64,000 nt of DNA from Achromobacter insuavis (GTDB lineage: Bacteria > Pseudomonadota > Gammaproteobacteria > Burkholderiales > Burkholderiaceae_B), in assembly GCF_902859645.1 (NCBI RefSeq), contig NZ_CADIJR010000034.1, positions 1 through 64,000 of the forward strand, given 5' to 3'. Every line of letters starts with the position of its first letter. Position 1 is the first letter of the stretch. The position numbers were made by a program, and so were the translations under genes. This document shows, piece after piece, positions 1 to 8,190 of the stretch. Below the pieces are notes generated by a model, which made no database searches, was not told the DNA's origin, and was given only the letters and a program-made list of their open reading frames with translations.

Positions 1-124
1 GGCCGGTGGCGCCGATCCGGTGCAGCGCCTGCAGCAGCTCAAGGACCTGCTCGACAAGGGCCTGATCACGCCGGCCGATTACGACACGGCCAAGGCGGAA
101 GTCCTGAAGAAACTCACCAGCTGA
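1..124 (+). CDS. SHOCT-domain protein, C-terminal end (partial)
   Basis: The reading frame is open from base 2 to a TGA at 122-124 and is cut by the left window edge. The visible 40 residues are a typical SHOCT (short C-terminal) helix pair, with the pattern LQQLKDLLDKGLIT then ADYDTAKAEVLKKL. SHOCT modules sit at the end of many membrane-associated proteins and are thought to mediate oligomerisation. The next gene (DUF4178) starts 13 bases downstream, so the two are probably one operon. The main domain of the protein lies outside the window and is unknown. Confidence 0.8.
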   Translation, partial: AGGADPVQRLQQLKDLLDKGLITPADYDTAKAEVLKKLTS

Positions 125-137
125 GCGCCGAACGCCC

Positions 138-1607
138 ATGCAGCAGGTCCTGTGTCCGCAGTGCGGAGCGCCCGTCAAGTTCACCTCCACGGCATCGGTC
201 ATGGCGGTCTGCGGCGCCTGCCGCAGCACGCTGCTCAAGGACGCCGACTCGGTCAGGCGCATCGGCGAGACCGCCGACGTGCTGGAAGACTATTCGCCGC
301 TGTGCCTGGGCGCCGCCGGCCAGTTCGAAGGCAAGCGCTTCGACCTGATCGGCCGCATCCAGCTGCGCTACGAGGACGGCTTCTGGAACGAGTGGTATCT
401 GTGGTTCGACGACGGCTCGGACGGCTGGCTGTCGGACGCCTCCGGCCAGTACGCCATCACCCGCCGTCGCAAGGCCAAGACGGTGCAGGGCCTGCCGGCC
501 TTCGCCGACATCGCGCCCGGCGACGACATGAAGCTGGACGGCCAGCGTTTCACCGCCTCGGACGTGCGCCGCTGCCGCGCCGGGGGCGCGCAGGGCGAAC
601 TGCCATTCGTGCCGGGCGACGGCTGGGAAGCCAAGGTGGCCGACTTCCGCAGCCTGGACGCGTTCCTGACGCTGGACTTCTCCGACGGTCCCGAGCCCGA
701 ACTCTATATCGGCAAGGCCTTCGACCTGGCGGGCATGCAGGCGGCCTCGCTGCGCCCGAACGACCAGGTCGAGGAGACCGCCGGACGCTTCCGCGGCCAG
801 ATCAAGGCGCTGGACTGCCCCAGCTGCGGCGCGCCGATCAGCTTCGTCGCGGCCATGGCGACCCAGGTGGTGTGCCCCTCGTGCGCCGCCACGGTCGACT
901 GCGCCGGCGACACCGCCGAGGTCATCGAGAAGGCGCGCAAGGTCAAGGCCATCAAGACCACGCTGGCGCTGGGCGCCACCGCCAAGATCGATGGCGCCGC
1001 CTTCACCCTGATCGGCCTGATGAAATGCGCCGACCCGGATCCCGAGGAGCCCTCGGACTGGATCGAATACCTGCTGTTCAACCCGGCCAAGGGTTTCATC
1101 TGGCTGGTGGAGACGGACGAGGGCTGGGAACGGGTGCAGGTCTGCGACACCTGGCCCAGCTACAACAACGCCACCAGCGTGCGCTGGCGTTCCAAGCTGT
1201 ACCAGAAGCTGTACGACTACACCTCGCGCGTCGAGCTGGCGCTGGGCGCCTTCAACTGGCGCGTCAAGGTCGGCGACAGCACCAAGATCACCGACTTCAA
1301 GGCCGGCAACCTCAAGCTGACCCGCGAGCAGGGGCCGGCCGAACTGGGCTGGTCGGCGTCCGCGCCGGTGGCGCCGGCGCAGCTGGCGGAATGGTTCGGT
1401 AATCCCGAGCTGGCCAAGCAGAAGGCGATGGCGTCGGCGGCCTCGGGCGGCGGCTACCGCAAGTGGGCCTGGTTCGCCACCATCGCCATGGGGTTCCTCA
1501 ACATGGGCAACATCTTCAGCGGCCGCATTTTGCCGCTCGTGATCGGCCTGGCCTTCCTGTGGCTGCCGGCCAGCCTCGCGGACAAGATGTCCGCAAAGGA
1601 CGACTGA
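138..1607 (+). CDS. DUF4178-domain protein with two zinc-ribbon motifs
   Basis: A 489-residue protein with a duplicated layout: an N-terminal CPQCG...CGAC ribbon and a first DUF4178-like domain (about residues 45-215), then a second CPSCG...CPSC ribbon (about 230) and a second DUF4178-like domain (about 270-400). A hydrophobic C-terminus (about 450-485) probably anchors it in the membrane. DUF4178 proteins commonly occur beside PspA-like, SHOCT, DUF350 and SpeD/SpeE genes; their biochemical role is not established. The downstream genes follow within 3 bases, supporting one operon. The family call is from visible motifs and context. Confidence 0.8.
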   Translation: MQQVLCPQCGAPVKFTSTASVMAVCGACRSTLLKDADSVRRIGETADVLEDYSPLCLGAAGQFEGKRFDLIGRIQLRYEDGFWNEWYLWFDDGSDGWLSDASGQYAITRRRKAKTVQGLPAFADIAPGDDMKLDGQRFTASDVRRCRAGGAQGELPFVPGDGWEAKVADFRSLDAFLTLDFSDGPEPELYIGKAFDLAGMQAASLRPNDQVEETAGRFRGQIKALDCPSCGAPISFVAAMATQVVCPSCAATVDCAGDTAEVIEKARKVKAIKTTLALGATAKIDGAAFTLIGLMKCADPDPEEPSDWIEYLLFNPAKGFIWLVETDEGWERVQVCDTWPSYNNATSVRWRSKLYQKLYDYTSRVELALGAFNWRVKVGDSTKITDFKAGNLKLTREQGPAELGWSASAPVAPAQLAEWFGNPELAKQKAMASAASGGGYRKWAWFATIAMGFLNMGNIFSGRILPLVIGLAFLWLPASLADKMSAKDD

Positions 1608-1610
1608 GGC

Positions 1611-1784
1611 ATGGGCAAGTTCATCTACGCCATCTACGCCCTGATCGTGGTCATGGCCGCCACCGGCGCCAGCTCGCCCGGCGCCCGCTTCACCAGCGGC
1701 GGCGGCAGCGGCGGCAGCAGCAGCAGCTGGGGCGGCGGCTCGTCGGGCAGCTCGGGCTGGTCATCGGGCGGTTCGCACAAGTGA
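1611..1784 (+). CDS. Small Gly/Ser-rich membrane-tethered protein
   Basis: A 57-residue reading frame starting three bases after the DUF4178 gene. One hydrophobic segment (FIYAIYALIVVMAATG, residues 4-19) could be a signal anchor. It is followed by a low-complexity tail of Gly, Ser and Trp ending in HK. The stop overlaps the speD start (GTGA at 1781-1784), a sign of translational coupling. Small proteins of this kind accompany DUF4178/SpeD operons, but the function is unknown. Confidence 0.7.
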   Translation: MGKFIYAIYALIVVMAATGASSPGARFTSGGGSGGSSSSWGGGSSGSSGWSSGGSHK

Positions 1785-2131
1785 CGCCGCACGCCACGCC
1801 CGGCCGCCACATCCTGGCCGATTTCCGCGGCGTGTCCGCCCGCCTGCTGGCCGACGCCCAGGCGCTCGAACGCGAGCTGGTCCTGGCCGCCGAGGCGGCG
1901 GGGGCGCGGGTGCTGGGCGCCCACTTCCACCATTTCGGAGAGGGCGCCGGCGTGACCGGGGTGGTCATGCTGAGCGAATCGCACATCAGCATCCATTCCT
2001 GGCCCGAACACCGGTTCGCCGCGCTGGACATCTTCATGTGCGGGGCCGCCCGGCCCGAACTGGCGCTCGAGCGGCTGCGGGCCGCGCTGGGGCCGGAGAC
2101 CGTCCGCGTCACCACGGTCGACCGCGGCTGA
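1781..2131 (+). CDS. speD: S-adenosylmethionine decarboxylase, class 1B (SpeD-like)
   Basis: A 116-residue SpeD homologue, the short self-processing bacterial form. The motif SESHISIHSWPE carries the cleavage Glu-Ser where the pyruvoyl group would form, and the catalytic Cys lies in DIFMCG. Decarboxylated AdoMet is the aminopropyl donor for spermidine synthesis. The start is GTG at 1781, overlapping the preceding gene by four bases; no upstream ATG in this frame fits the family N-terminus. No spermidine synthase follows; modA starts 119 bases later. Its operon partners (SHOCT, DUF4178) suggest a dedicated role rather than bulk polyamine synthesis, which is inference. Confidence 0.85.
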   Translation: MTPHATPGRHILADFRGVSARLLADAQALERELVLAAEAAGARVLGAHFHHFGEGAGVTGVVMLSESHISIHSWPEHRFAALDIFMCGAARPELALERLRAALGPETVRVTTVDRG

Positions 2132-2193
2132 ACGCCGCTTTCCCTTTCGGCGTTGATCTGGCGCAAGCGGGCCGTCTGCCGCAAATTGACGGG

Positions 2194-2217
2194 CGTTATA
2201 TACCTATATATATTTCG
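2194..2217 (+). promoter_or_regulatory. Probable ModE operator (molybdate box) upstream of modA
   Basis: A sharply AT-rich island in GC-rich DNA: CGTTATATA (2194-2202) faces TATATAT and TTTCG (2205-2217), an imperfect dyad resembling ModE sites built from CG-TATATA half-sites. It lies 34 bases before the modA start, where binding of molybdate-ModE would block transcription. The modE gene is at the other end of the cluster. Confidence 0.65.
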
Positions 2218-2250
2218 TTACCGAGATTGATCTTGTCCGAGGAGAGAGTC

Positions 2251-3009
2251 ATGTTCCGCAAACACCCGATCCTGGCGGTATCGCTGGCCCTGGCCGCCGT
2301 CTGGGGCCCCAGCGCCCACGCCGGCGACCTGGTCGTGTCCGCCGCCGCCAGCCTGACCAACGCGTTCAAGGACGTGGCCCAGGCATACGAGAAGGAGCAT
2401 GCCGGCACCAAGGTCATCCTGAACTTCGGCGCCTCCGACGTGCTGCTGCAGCAGATCGTCAAGGGCGCGCCCGCCGACGTGTTCGCGTCCGCCGACCAGA
2501 AGGCGATGGACAAGGCCGTCGAGGAAAAGGCCGTCAAGCCCGAATCGCGGGTGGATTTCGCCGCCAACCAGATCGTGCTTATCGTGCCGACGGACAGCAA
2601 GGCCAACATCACCGCGCTCAAGGACCTGACGCGCGACGACGTCAAGCGCATCGCCTACGGCAACCCGGCCTCGGTGCCGGTGGGCCGCTACACGCAGGGC
2701 GCGCTGCAGGCCGCCGGCCTGTGGGACGCGGTGCAGGCCAAGAGCGTGCTGGCGCAGAACGTGCGCCAGAGCCTGGACTACGTGTCGCGCGGCGAAGTGG
2801 ACGCGGGCTTCGTGTTCGCCACCGACGCCGCCGTGATGCCGGACAAGGTCAAGGTCGCGGTGCGCGTGCCGTCGCAGACGCCCGTCACCTATCCGATCGC
2901 CGTGACGGCGCGCGATACCGCCGCCAAGGAAGCCAAGAGCTTCGTGGCCTACGTGATGTCGCCCGCCGGACAGGAAATCCTGTCGCGCTACGGTTTCCAG
3001 AAGCCCTGA
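2251..3009 (+). CDS. modA: Molybdate ABC transporter, periplasmic binding protein
   Basis: A 252-residue ModA. A signal peptide (FRKHPILAVSLALAAVW, cleavage after AHA) is followed by the mature start DLVVSAAASLTNAFK, the conserved oxyanion-binding N-terminus, with a second conserved region around NFGASDVLLQQI and ADVFASADQ. It captures molybdate (or tungstate) in the periplasm for ModBC. The start is ATG 2251, preceded by GGAG at 2240-2243; the frame extends upstream but without a signal sequence there. modB follows after 31 bases. Confidence 0.95.
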   Translation: MFRKHPILAVSLALAAVWGPSAHAGDLVVSAAASLTNAFKDVAQAYEKEHAGTKVILNFGASDVLLQQIVKGAPADVFASADQKAMDKAVEEKAVKPESRVDFAANQIVLIVPTDSKANITALKDLTRDDVKRIAYGNPASVPVGRYTQGALQAAGLWDAVQAKSVLAQNVRQSLDYVSRGEVDAGFVFATDAAVMPDKVKVAVRVPSQTPVTYPIAVTARDTAAKEAKSFVAYVMSPAGQEILSRYGFQKP

Positions 3010-3040
3010 GGCCGCGGCCGGTATTCAATCGCGGTCAGTG

Positions 3041-3724
3041 ATGAGCGATCCAGTATGGGTGCCCCTGCTGCTTACCCTGAAAGTGGCAGGCTGGGCAACG
3101 TTGTTGGCGACCGTGGCCGGCGCCGGGGCCGCTTATGGCTTGTCCCGCTGGCGCTGGCCGGGGCGGGACCTGCTGGATGCGATCCTGACCCTGCCGCTGG
3201 TGCTGCCGCCCACGGTGCTGGGCTACTACCTGCTGGTGCTGCTGGGCCGGCGCGGCGTGCTCGGCGAAAAGCTGGCTGAAATCGGCATCGAGCTGGTGTT
3301 CACCTGGCAGGGGGCGGTCATCGCCGCGTCGGTGGTGGCCTTCCCGCTGGTCTTCAAGTCGGCCCGCGCCGCCTTCGAAAACGTCGATCCCCAATTGGAA
3401 AGCGCGGCTCGGGTATTGGGCGTGTGCGAGGCCGGGGTGTTCTTCCGCGTGACGCTGCCGCTGGCGGCGCGCGGCATCGTGGCCGGCGTGCTGCTGGCCT
3501 TTGCCCGCGCGCTGGGCGAGTTTGGCGCCACCCTGATGATCGCCGGCAACCTGCCGGGCCGCACCCAGACGCTGTCGGTCGCCATCTACGAGGCGGTGCA
3601 GGCGGGCGATGACGCCACCGCCAATTTCCTGGTGATGGTCACCTCCATCACCTGCGTTGCGGTGCTGCTGGCGGCCGGCAAGCTGGTGCCGATCCGCGGC
3701 CGGCGCAGCGGAGACGGGCAATGA
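3041..3724 (+). CDS. modB: Molybdate ABC transporter permease
   Basis: A 227-residue inner-membrane protein with about five hydrophobic segments and the EAA loop characteristic of importer permeases (around ESAARVLGVCEAGVFFRVTLP). It forms the channel of the ModABC importer. LPLVLPPTVLGYYLL matches the ModB family near residues 50-65. The ATG at 3041 is used here; a GTG sits directly before it at 3038. The last bases overlap modC (ATGA at 3721-3724). Confidence 0.95.
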   Translation: MSDPVWVPLLLTLKVAGWATLLATVAGAGAAYGLSRWRWPGRDLLDAILTLPLVLPPTVLGYYLLVLLGRRGVLGEKLAEIGIELVFTWQGAVIAASVVAFPLVFKSARAAFENVDPQLESAARVLGVCEAGVFFRVTLPLAARGIVAGVLLAFARALGEFGATLMIAGNLPGRTQTLSVAIYEAVQAGDDATANFLVMVTSITCVAVLLAAGKLVPIRGRRSGDGQ

Positions 3725-4407
3725 GCGTCGATCTGCGCATCCGCAAGAGCATGGTGTCCGGCGACCGGCACTTCTCGCTCGACGTGGCGTTCTCATCGGC
3801 CTCCAAGCGCATCGCGCTGTTCGGGCCGTCGGGCGCCGGCAAGAGCCTGACGCTGCGCGCGGTGGCCGGCCTGTTGCGGCCCGATGCCGGCCGCATCGAG
3901 GTCAACGGCCGGGTGCTGTTCGATTCCGATGCGCGCCTGAGCGTCGCGCCGCAGGCCCGCCGAGTGGCCTACCTGTTCCAGGACTATGCCTTGTTCCCGC
4001 ACCTGACGGTGGCGCAGAACATCGCCTTCGGCTCGCGCCGCGGCTGGCTCAATCCGCCTCGGCGGGCCGTGTCGGCCGACGCGCGGCGCTGGGTCGACGC
4101 GTTCGAGCTGGGCGCCATCGTGGGCAGCTATCCGCACGAGATCTCGGGCGGCCAGAAGCAGCGCGTGGCGCTGGCGCGCGCGCTGATGCTCAAGCCGGAA
4201 ATCCTGCTGCTGGACGAGCCGTTCTCGGCGCTGGACTCGCAACTGCGCGGCAAGATGCGCCAGGAATTGAACACGCTGCAACGCCAGCTGGACGTGCCGA
4301 TGCTGTTGATCACCCACGATCCGGCCGACGTCGAGGCGCTGGCCGACGAGGTCTTCGAAGTTCGGGACGGCAAGGTGCGCCGCCGCGACGAGGACGTGGG
4401 CGTTTGA
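3721..4407 (+). CDS. modC: Molybdate ABC transporter ATP-binding protein, short form
   Basis: A 228-residue ABC ATPase with Walker A GPSGAGKS, the Q-loop region FQDYALFPHLT, signature SGGQKQRVALARAL and Walker B LLLDEPFSALD. It powers ModAB. Most ModC proteins are about 350 residues, with a C-terminal TOBE (Mop) domain for molybdate feedback; this one ends right after the ATPase core, so that regulatory domain is missing. ModE in this cluster keeps its two Mop domains. It overlaps modB by four bases and converges on modE. Confidence 0.93.
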   Translation: MSVDLRIRKSMVSGDRHFSLDVAFSSASKRIALFGPSGAGKSLTLRAVAGLLRPDAGRIEVNGRVLFDSDARLSVAPQARRVAYLFQDYALFPHLTVAQNIAFGSRRGWLNPPRRAVSADARRWVDAFELGAIVGSYPHEISGGQKQRVALARALMLKPEILLLDEPFSALDSQLRGKMRQELNTLQRQLDVPMLLITHDPADVEALADEVFEVRDGKVRRRDEDVGV

Positions 4408-4496
4408 AGGCCAGGGCGGCGTTCAGATCTTGAATGCCGCTGCCGCCCGAGGGCGTATGCCGCGCCGGGCGGGCGCCTGGCCGCGGCGGGCCACGA

Positions 4497-5291
4497 TCAG
4501 TCGAGCACGCCCAGGATCACGCTCGAGGCCTTGAACACGGCCACCGCTTCGGCGCCTTCGCCCAGTCCAAGGTCCTGCGCGCTTTCGTTGGTGACGATGG
4601 CCACCAGCGTGGTGCCGCCTTCCAGTCCGATCAGGATCTCGCTGTTGACCGCGCCGGTGCGCACCGCCGTGATGGTGCCGGGCAGCTGGTTGCGGGCCGA
4701 CAGCCGCAGGCCGGGGCCGGGCGCGCCGACGATCACCGACGAGGCCTTGACCAGCGCCAGCGCTTCCTTGCCGGGCGCCAGTTCCAGTTCCTGGGTGCTT
4801 TCGCGGGTGATGGTGGCCGTGATGACCTGGCCGCCGGCGATGCGCAGCAGGATCTCGTCGTTGACGGCCCCGGTGCGGACTTCCATCACGGTGCCCATGA
4901 GTTTGTTGCGTGCGCTGGTTTTCAACATAAATCGCCTCATCAAGTCGATGTCGCCGCTGGCATCGAGGCCGGCGCGCGTCAGGTTGTCCATGAATTTGCG
5001 GTGCTCGGACTCGAGCGCCCGGAATGTCGCGATCAGGCCGCGCGCCCGGTCGGTCAGGCGCGTGCCGCCGCCGCCCTTGCCGCCGGCCGCGCGCAGCACC
5101 AGCGGTTCGCCCGCCAGGTTGTTCATGGCGTCGATGGCGTCCCAGGCGCCCTTGTAGCTCATGCCGACCGCGCGCGCGGCGGCCGTGATCGAGCCGGTGG
5201 CGTCGATCTGCGCCAGCAGGTCTATGCGGTTCTTGCCGCCCCAGTTCTGGGCGCCGGAACGAAACCAAATCGAGCCGTCGAGTTCCAACAT
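4497..5291 (-). CDS. modE: Molybdate-responsive transcriptional regulator ModE
   Basis: A 264-residue two-part protein. The N-terminal winged helix-turn-helix (about 20-110, with GSITAAARAVGMSYKGAWDAI) binds DNA. Two tandem Mop/TOBE domains (about 125-190 and 197-263, each with a core like SARNQLPGTITAVRTGAVNSE) bind molybdate. With metal bound it represses high-affinity uptake. It is convergent with modABC. The first Met is at 5291. An AT-rich ATATATC tract about 70 bases upstream may be an autoregulatory site, which is speculative. Confidence 0.93.
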   Translation of the reverse strand: MLELDGSIWFRSGAQNWGGKNRIDLLAQIDATGSITAAARAVGMSYKGAWDAIDAMNNLAGEPLVLRAAGGKGGGGTRLTDRARGLIATFRALESEHRKFMDNLTRAGLDASGDIDLMRRFMLKTSARNKLMGTVMEVRTGAVNDEILLRIAGGQVITATITRESTQELELAPGKEALALVKASSVIVGAPGPGLRLSARNQLPGTITAVRTGAVNSEILIGLEGGTTLVAIVTNESAQDLGLGEGAEAVAVFKASSVILGVLD

Positions 5292-5488
5292 CGGTATCAG
5301 GTGTGGTCAGGGTCTGGAAGTAACCCCGAGTGTAATGGAGCGGATGTCGCCGGCGTTTGAGATATATCGGATGAGAATGAGATGCTGTTGAAACTTTATC
5401 CGCTTCGCGGCACTATGGACGCGCTCAAGCTGTGTTGATGCATGTAGGCACCGGGGCCGGCTCGCGGCTCCGCTTCTTGGAGATCGAC

Positions 5489-6085
5489 ATGAAAGCGCTG
5501 AAAATGCTGGCATCGGGTTCCATGGCGGCGCTGTTGGCGGCCTGCGCCTCCGGCCCCACCGTCAAGAGCGATTACGACCACCAGGCGGATTTCTCCCGCT
5601 ACCGGACCTTCGGCTACATGTCGCCGCTGGGCACCGACAAGGCCGGCTACAGCACCTTGCTGACCGAGCGGCTCAAGGACGCCACCCGCGGCCAGATGGA
5701 AATGCGCGGCTATGTCTACAGCGCCGCCAACCCCGACCTGCTGGTCAATTTCAATGGCAAGCTGCAGCAAAAGACCCAGGTGACCGAGGCGCCGCCGCCG
5801 ATGGGGCCGTATTACGGCTATCGCTCGGGCTTCTATGGCGGCTGGCCCGGCTACGGCTGGGGCGACACCGTCTATCAGTACACCGAGGGCACGCTCAACA
5901 TTGATCTGGTCGATCCGCGCCGCAAGCAGCTGGTGTGGGAGGGCGTCGCGGTCGGCGAGGTGCGCAACCCCGAGATGGCGACCTCGGCCGAGAACGTCGA
6001 CAAGGCCGTGGCGGAGATCTTCGCCAGGTATCCGTTCCGCGCCGGCGTCGCGGCGCCGCAATTGCCGGACAAGACCAAACCCTAG
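5489..6085 (+). CDS. DUF4136-family lipoprotein
   Basis: A 198-residue predicted lipoprotein. The signal ends in a lipobox (LLAAC, Cys about residue 19). DUF4136 features follow: DFSRYRTFGY early in the mature part, a Tyr/Gly-rich central stretch (PYYGYRSGFYGG), and a C-terminal LNIDLVDPRRKQLVWEG strand pattern. The start at 5489 is chosen because the signal peptide begins there and GGAG lies just upstream; the frame is open to 5432. Function is unknown for this family. The phospholipase gene begins 19 bases downstream, so they are probably cotranscribed. Confidence 0.85.
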   Translation: MKALKMLASGSMAALLAACASGPTVKSDYDHQADFSRYRTFGYMSPLGTDKAGYSTLLTERLKDATRGQMEMRGYVYSAANPDLLVNFNGKLQQKTQVTEAPPPMGPYYGYRSGFYGGWPGYGWGDTVYQYTEGTLNIDLVDPRRKQLVWEGVAVGEVRNPEMATSAENVDKAVAEIFARYPFRAGVAAPQLPDKTKP

Positions 6086-6104
6086 CTTTCGCAAGGAAAC
6101 CCGC

Positions 6105-7301
6105 ATGAGTACTCGCCGCAAGGCCGCTTCCCCCGACACCGGCGCGACGCCGGCCTATGACACCGTGGCGCTGGTGCTGCAGGGCGGCGGCGCCCTCGGC
6201 TCGTACCAGGCGGGGGTGTACCAGGGCCTGCACGAGGCCGGCATCCGCCCCAACTGGATCTCCGGCATCTCCATCGGCTCGATCAACGCGGCCATCATCG
6301 CCGGCTCCCGCGAGGACGAGCGCATCGAACGGCTGCGCGGTTTCTGGGAAAGCATCTGCCGGCCCGCGGGCTTCGCCTCGGTGCCCTGGGGCGACACGCT
6401 GGCGGGCATGTTCGAGGGCATCCCGTTCGGCTTCGGCTCGCCCGCCATGAACGGCCAGCTGTCGGCGTTCCAGGCGCTGTTCTCGGGGCAGCCGGGCTTT
6501 TTCAAGCCGCGCTTCCCGCCGCCGTACTGGGTGCACGGCAAGGGCGCGGCGTCCACCAGTTTCTACGACACCACGCCGCTGGCCGCGACCTTGCGCGAGT
6601 ACGTGGATTTCGACCTGCTCAATTCCGGCGCGGTGCGCGCCAGTTTCGGCGTGGTCAACGTGCGCAGCGGCAATTTCGCCTATTTCGACAGCCTCAAGGA
6701 CACCCTGCGGCCCGAGCACATCATGGCGTCCGGCGCCTTGCCGCCCGGCTTCCCGTCGGTGGAGATCGACGGCGAGCACTACTGGGATGGCGGCGTGGTG
6801 TCCAATACGCCGCTGGCGCAGGTGCTGACCAGCGAGACGATGCGCGACACGCTGGCCTTCCAGGTCGACCTGTGGCCGGCGCGCGGCGGGCTGCCGACCA
6901 CGCTCGAGGAAGTGGCCGAGCGCCAGAAGGACATCCAGTACTCCAGCCGGACCCGCATGGTCACCGACCAGCTGCGGCGCGTGCTCAAGCTGCGCCATGG
7001 CCTGCAGCAGCTGCTGGAACGCCTGCCCGACAAGGAGCGCGCCGCGCCTGAACTGGCCGAGATCCGCCGCCTGGCCAAGACCCCGGCCACCAACATCATC
7101 AACCTGATCTACGAGTCCAAGCACCGCGAGCGCTTTTCCAAGGACTACGAGTTCGGCACCGAGGCCATGCGCGAGCACTGGGAGTCGGGCCTGGCCGACA
7201 TCCGCCAGACGCTGGCCAAGCCGGGCATCCTGGCGCGCCCGACGCAGGACAGCTGCTTCGTGGCCCACGACATCCATCGCAATGGCAAGCACACGGCCTG
7301 A
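6105..7301 (+). CDS. Patatin-like phospholipase with DUF3734 C-terminus
   Basis: A 398-residue patatin-family hydrolase. The oxyanion loop GGGALGSYQAG (about 26-36), nucleophile elbow GISIGS (Ser56) and DGG (Asp228) form the Ser-Asp dyad. The C-terminal region (about 270-380, with RQKDIQYSSRTRMVTDQLRR) matches DUF3734, found in bacterial patatins of this size. It likely cleaves acyl esters of phospholipids or storage lipids. No signal peptide is visible, so a cytoplasmic or membrane-associated location is likely. The start ATG 6105 is preceded by AAGGAA. Confidence 0.9.
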   Translation: MSTRRKAASPDTGATPAYDTVALVLQGGGALGSYQAGVYQGLHEAGIRPNWISGISIGSINAAIIAGSREDERIERLRGFWESICRPAGFASVPWGDTLAGMFEGIPFGFGSPAMNGQLSAFQALFSGQPGFFKPRFPPPYWVHGKGAASTSFYDTTPLAATLREYVDFDLLNSGAVRASFGVVNVRSGNFAYFDSLKDTLRPEHIMASGALPPGFPSVEIDGEHYWDGGVVSNTPLAQVLTSETMRDTLAFQVDLWPARGGLPTTLEEVAERQKDIQYSSRTRMVTDQLRRVLKLRHGLQQLLERLPDKERAAPELAEIRRLAKTPATNIINLIYESKHRERFSKDYEFGTEAMREHWESGLADIRQTLAKPGILARPTQDSCFVAHDIHRNGKHTA

Positions 7302-7456
7302 GCCGCCACGGGCCAGGCTGGGATCCGTCTGATTCCAAGGGAAACCCGCCGCACAATGGCGTCAGCAACGGTAGTCTTTCGGCAAGACTTGAAACCTTGT
7401 TCCGGGTCCGGGCCGCCGTCTTCCACGCCGCGCCCGCGCCCGCTGGAGACGCCGAC

Positions 7457-7897
7457 ATGACCACCGCTTTTCCCGAAACCTCCTTCCGTGGCCCGCAGTC
7501 CGCGCCGTCGGCCCCCGCCGGCGCCGCGCCCGCCGCCACGGCCGAACCGGCCGACGGCTCCTTTCCGGTGCGGCTCGATGGCTGGTGGAGCCTGCTGTAC
7601 CACGGCTGGACCCTGCTGACGCCGCAAGGCACGCGGCTGGACCTGACCGAGGTCGAACGCGCCTGCTTCCAGTGCCTGCTGCGCAATCCGCGCAAGGAGC
7701 TGTTGCGCGAAGAACTCGCGCTGCTGCGCGAGGAATTGATGCTGCCGCGCCAGAGCACCAACCTGCGCGCCCTGAACGTGGCGATCTGCCGCCTGCGGCG
7801 CAAGGTGCGCCAGGCCGGCGGCCGCCTGCCGCTGCATACGGTGCATGGCGTGGGCTATGTATTCCTGGGCAACCTGCAAGAGGTTGCCGATGTGTGA
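7457..7897 (+). CDS. Orphan winged-helix (OmpR/PhoB-type) DNA-binding protein
   Basis: A 146-residue protein with a Pro/Ala-rich N-terminus (about 1-35) and a Trans_reg_C winged helix (about 45-140): a TRLDLTEVERACFQCLLRN helix, a RQSTNLRALNVAICRLRRK recognition region, and the closing hairpin LHTVHGVGYVFLG. There is no receiver domain, so it is not a standard response regulator, and no histidine kinase is adjacent. It lies 293 bases upstream of the RND efflux operon on the same strand, so it may regulate that operon, but nothing in the sequence proves this. RBS GGAG precedes ATG 7457. Confidence 0.82.
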   Translation: MTTAFPETSFRGPQSAPSAPAGAAPAATAEPADGSFPVRLDGWWSLLYHGWTLLTPQGTRLDLTEVERACFQCLLRNPRKELLREELALLREELMLPRQSTNLRALNVAICRLRRKVRQAGGRLPLHTVHGVGYVFLGNLQEVADV

Positions 7898-8041
7898 TCG
7901 TGGCAAGTGGATTTCCCCCGGATCCGTTTGTTTTTCGCCGCTCCCCATGTTGCGCGCCGTCGTGAAAATCAGTGATTTCCCCAATAACTGAGTTACATTA
8001 ACGGGCTATTCACGTGTCAGTGGCGGGGCGCAGGATTTTGC

Positions 8042-8070
8042 TTTGATCGCAATCACGGATTGCGGTCAAA
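8042..8070. promoter_or_regulatory. Large dyad upstream of the RND operon, candidate repressor site
   Basis: Arms TTTGATCGCAATC (8042-8054) and GATTGCGGTCAAA (8058-8070) are inverted repeats matching at 12 of 13 positions around ACG. The dyad is about 120 bases before the adaptor start, within the 293-base gap 7898-8190, which otherwise shows no gene. Its size suits a dimeric repressor such as TetR or MarR; no such regulator gene is adjacent. Confidence 0.5.
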
Positions 8071-8190
8071 TACGGCGGTCGGACACGGCCGCGCAAACCC
8101 GCGACCGTCCTTCGGCAACGGGACACGGCGGGCATCGTCGCCGTTACATTGTTGCGGTCGCTTGACGCGGTTAACTTCGCGGGGGTTTCA

